A stretch of DNA of 9,037 nucleotides from DATLCI01 sp035526435. Its GTDB lineage: Bacteria; Acidobacteriota; Terriglobia; Terriglobales; Acidobacteriaceae. The notes beneath the pieces were generated by a model. The model was not told where the DNA came from and searched no databases. It saw only the letters and a program-made list of their open reading frames with translations. The DNA lies in NCBI GenBank assembly GCA_035526435.1, contig DATLCI010000020.1:1-9037 (forward strand), given 5' to 3'. Each line of letters begins with the position of its first letter. Within the stretch, counting starts at the first letter, position 1. A program made the translations under genes and the position numbers. Of the stretch, positions 6,982 to 9,037 are shown piece by piece.

Positions 6982-6990
6982 ATCAAGCGC

Positions 6991-9037
6991 ATGCGATTTT
7001 CGCAGAACCTGAAAGAAACCGGCCGGTCCTTTGTGGCGGCTGTGACCCTTTTTACCTTTTCGCTCAGTGCCTTTGGGCAGCAGCCTTCCCCCGCGCCGGA
7101 CAAGCCGCAACCGCAAAGTACGGTTTCCACGTCCACGCCGGAATTTCAGAATGGGTTCCGCCACTTCCCCAACCCATTCGCTCCGTACATGCCGCACAAG
7201 ATCGCCGACCCGGCATTTACCAACACGCCGCGCATCGAGCAGTTGATCAAGAACGGCGTTCTGGTCATCTCTTTGAATGACGCTATCGCCATTGCGCTCG
7301 AGAACAATCTCGACATCGCCATTGCCCGCTACAACCTCAACATTGCCGATACCGATATCCTGCGCGCCAAATCCGGCGGCAGCATCCGCGGCGTCGCTAC
7401 TGGCCTGGTGCAAGGTACCCCCGGCGGCGGACAAGGCGGTTTTGGCACCGGCGCCTCGGGCGCGGGCGGCACTACCAGCGGCGCGGGCGGTGCGGGCTCC
7501 GGCAGCTCCGGACTCGTGACCTCGACCCTCGGTGCAGGTTCCGCCATCGAGCAGTTCGATCCCTCCATCTCCGGAACCTTCCAGATGGATCGCAATACGT
7601 CTCCACTCGCCAGCCCGATCTTGACCTCCGGCGGCGCCACCACGCAGAGCTCTATCAGCCAGAACAACACCACGGCCAACCTCAGCTACAACCAGGGGTT
7701 CGCTACCGGCACGGCGCTGGGCGTGGCCTTCAATAACAACCGCTCCGCCTCCAACAGTCCCGGCAGCTCGCTCAGTCCGCTGTTGAGCAGCAACTATCGC
7801 TTCACCCTGCGCCAGCACTTGCTCCAGGGCTTTGGGCTGAACAATCAACTGCGCTTCATCCGCATTGCCAAGAACAACAAGATCATCTCCGACGTCGGCT
7901 TCAAGAACCAGGTCATCTCCACCGTCAACCAGATCCAGAACATTTATTGGGACCTGGTCAATGCTTACGAAGACGTAAAGGTGAAAGAGCGTTCTCTGGG
8001 ACTGGCCAACAAAACCCTCTCCGACAACCGCAAGCAAGTGGAGATTGGCACCCTGGCCCCCATCGAGATCGTCCGCGCTGATTCCGAGATGGCGACGCGC
8101 AATCAGGAACTCATCGTTTCGCGCACCAACCTTCAACTGCAGCAGACGCTCCTGAAGAACGCGCTCTCACGCAACTTGTCCGACCCCACGCTGGCCGCGA
8201 TTCCCGTGGTCCCCAGCGACGTGATGTCGATTGATCCGAACGAAGTGGTGCCGCCAGTGGAGGAGTTGCTCCGCCAGGCATTGGCCCAGCGTCCGGACCT
8301 CGAACAATCGCGCATCGATCTTACGAACCGTGACATCAGTAAGCGCGCTGCGCGGAATGCGCTGCTGCCCACCTTGGACGTTTACGGTTTCTACGGTGGA
8401 TCGGCCTTGGCTGGCGACCAGAACCGCTTGGTCACCTGCGTTCCGGCGGGAACCAGCACCTCCGCCTCTTGCTTGCCAGCGGGCAGCATCGGGACGGTGG
8501 GCGGCTATACGGACGTCTTCGGCCGGTTTGGCGATGCTCCCAGCCGCGGCGTCGGTATCACGCTCAATATCCCGTTGCGCAATCGCGCGGCCCAGGCTGA
8601 CCAGATCCGGTCGGAGTTGGAATTCCGCCAGGCGCAGCTTCGCTTCCAACAGCAGCAGAACACTATCGGCATCGAAGTTCGCAATGCGCAGTTCGCGCTC
8701 TTGCAGAACCGTGCGCGGGTCGAGGCTGCCCAGCAGGGACGCCGTCTCGCCAACGAGAGCCTCGAGGCGGAAAGCAAGAAGTATTCACTCGGCGCTTCCA
8801 CCAACTTCCAGGTGCTGCAAGCGCAGCGCGACCTGGCCTTGTCGGAATCGAACCTGGTTACCGCGATGTCGGCCTATGAAAAGTCCCGGGTGGAACTCGA
8901 TCGCGTGACCGGCAATACCCTGGCCCGTAACAGCATCAGCCTCGGCGACGCCATCATCGGCAGAGTTGAGACCATGCCCAACGTTCCCGGCGTAACCCCG
9001 CGTGGCCCGGACAATCCGGCCACGACCACCCCGCCGC
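6991..9037 (+). CDS. TolC-family outer-membrane efflux protein (682 residues seen, open at right edge)
   Basis: A TolC-type outer-membrane channel, which as a trimer would form a barrel and a long periplasmic helical tunnel for efflux or type I secretion. A signal peptide covers about 1-29 (SAFG before QQ), followed by a Pro/Gln-rich segment. Repeat one begins SLNDAIAIALENNLDIAIA (94-112). Its second helix pair runs from about 319 to 392, with the typical KQVEIGTLAPIEIVRADSE (348-366). Repeat two begins VEELLRQALAQRPDLEQSR (423-441), passes through the strand NALLPTLDVYGFYG (456-469), resumes at GVGITLNIPL (520-529) and ends with KKYSLGASTNFQVLQAQRD (596-614). About 140 residues (129-270) separate the helices of repeat one, including a Gly/Ser/Thr-rich run (142-174), which is much longer than the E. 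coli TolC loop. The C-terminus becomes Pro/Thr-rich and is cut by the window. The frame is unbroken. Partner pump genes would be expected downstream. Confidence 0.95.
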   Translation, partial: MRFSQNLKETGRSFVAAVTLFTFSLSAFGQQPSPAPDKPQPQSTVSTSTPEFQNGFRHFPNPFAPYMPHKIADPAFTNTPRIEQLIKNGVLVISLNDAIAIALENNLDIAIARYNLNIADTDILRAKSGGSIRGVATGLVQGTPGGGQGGFGTGASGAGGTTSGAGGAGSGSSGLVTSTLGAGSAIEQFDPSISGTFQMDRNTSPLASPILTSGGATTQSSISQNNTTANLSYNQGFATGTALGVAFNNNRSASNSPGSSLSPLLSSNYRFTLRQHLLQGFGLNNQLRFIRIAKNNKIISDVGFKNQVISTVNQIQNIYWDLVNAYEDVKVKERSLGLANKTLSDNRKQVEIGTLAPIEIVRADSEMATRNQELIVSRTNLQLQQTLLKNALSRNLSDPTLAAIPVVPSDVMSIDPNEVVPPVEELLRQALAQRPDLEQSRIDLTNRDISKRAARNALLPTLDVYGFYGGSALAGDQNRLVTCVPAGTSTSASCLPAGSIGTVGGYTDVFGRFGDAPSRGVGITLNIPLRNRAAQADQIRSELEFRQAQLRFQQQQNTIGIEVRNAQFALLQNRARVEAAQQGRRLANESLEAESKKYSLGASTNFQVLQAQRDLALSESNLVTAMSAYEKSRVELDRVTGNTLARNSISLGDAIIGRVETMPNVPGVTPRGPDNPATTTPP
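7414..7512 (+). repeat. Gly/Ser/Thr-rich low-complexity insert in the TolC-family gene
   Basis: This stretch encodes residues 142-174, which are mostly Gly with Ser, Ala and Thr. Within it the 11-mer GGCGCGGGCGG occurs at 7459-7469 and 7480-7490, a 21-base period giving the 7-residue repeat SGAGG-x-x. It sits in the first barrel loop region of the channel. Confidence 0.75.

Larger units (their letters stand above)
6656..6990. promoter_or_regulatory. Divergent intergenic region between truA and the TolC-family gene
   Basis: These 335 bases separate two genes pointing away from each other, so both promoters must be here. I see a 17-base palindrome (6696-6712), an AT-rich promoter-like stretch (6721-6732), a tandem 10-base direct repeat (6878-6899) and the ribosome binding site of the TolC-family gene (6978-6981). 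The right half is strikingly free of other recognisable signals. Short open frames crossing it do not look like genes. Confidence 0.85.

Noticed and set aside
6970..6990. Upstream in-frame ATG at 6970 as the TolC-family start
   Set aside because: It would add MELEIKR before the signal peptide, and no ribosome binding site precedes it, whereas the ATG at 6991 has GGAG 9 bases upstream.
6870..7280. A 136-codon plus-strand frame across the start of the TolC-family gene
   Set aside because: It is out of frame with the signal peptide and TolC repeats, has no recognisable domain and overlaps the true gene for most of its length.
6958..8136. A 392-codon open frame on the minus strand opposite the TolC-family gene
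   Set aside because: Its translation is rich in Gly, Ala, Val and Asp with no recognisable domain. It lies wholly opposite a well-supported coding frame with a signal peptide and TolC repeats; long antisense frames are expected in GC-rich genes.
1..9037. tRNA, rRNA, CRISPR, insertion sequence, prophage or defence genes
   Set aside because: No cloverleaf, regularly spaced repeats, transposase motifs or terminal inverted repeats were seen; nearly all of the window is covered by ordinary metabolic and membrane genes.

Overview
The window is a compact, GC-rich bacterial chromosome segment made almost entirely of coding sequence. It holds six genes on the minus strand and one on the plus strand, diverging from a single 335-base intergenic region. 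The organism is most likely a Gram-negative soil-type bacterium. The outer-membrane TolC-family protein shows an outer membrane. Its style (a proline-rich stretch after the signal peptide, a long Gly/Ser/Thr-rich insert and a very long first barrel loop) recalls Acidobacteriota. That placement is an impression from family knowledge and was not tested by a search.

Left part (1-6655, minus strand): reading in the direction of transcription, the order is truA (tRNA pseudouridine synthase), an aldehyde dehydrogenase, a probable two-hotdog thioesterase-like protein, an isopropylmalate-synthase-like DRE-TIM enzyme, an exported M20 metallopeptidase and an exported YtcJ-type amidohydrolase. The last gene runs off the left edge. 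The gaps are 20, 2, 19 (or 37), 42 and -4 bases, so this looks like one transcription unit headed by a housekeeping tRNA-modification gene. Two functional pairs stand out. The first is a cytoplasmic trio (aldehyde dehydrogenase, hotdog protein, DRE-TIM enzyme) that could handle aldehyde, acyl-CoA and 2-oxoacid chemistry. The second is a pair of secreted metal-dependent hydrolases whose genes overlap by 4 bases. No substrate can be fixed from sequence.

Middle (6656-6990): the divergent intergenic region. It carries a perfect 7-3-7 palindrome, an AT-rich promoter-like stretch next to it, a tandem 10-base direct repeat with 12-base period, and the ribosome binding site of the rightward gene.

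Right part (6991-9037, plus strand): a long TolC-family outer-membrane efflux protein, open at the right edge. It would form the outer-membrane exit duct of an efflux pump or type I secretion system. Its partner genes are not in the window and may lie downstream.

I found no tRNA, rRNA, CRISPR array, insertion sequence, phage or defence gene. Nothing here is clearly a new system. The most interesting points are the truA-led operon with its unassigned DRE-TIM enzyme and CxxC-bearing hotdog protein, and the candidate operator in the divergent promoter.
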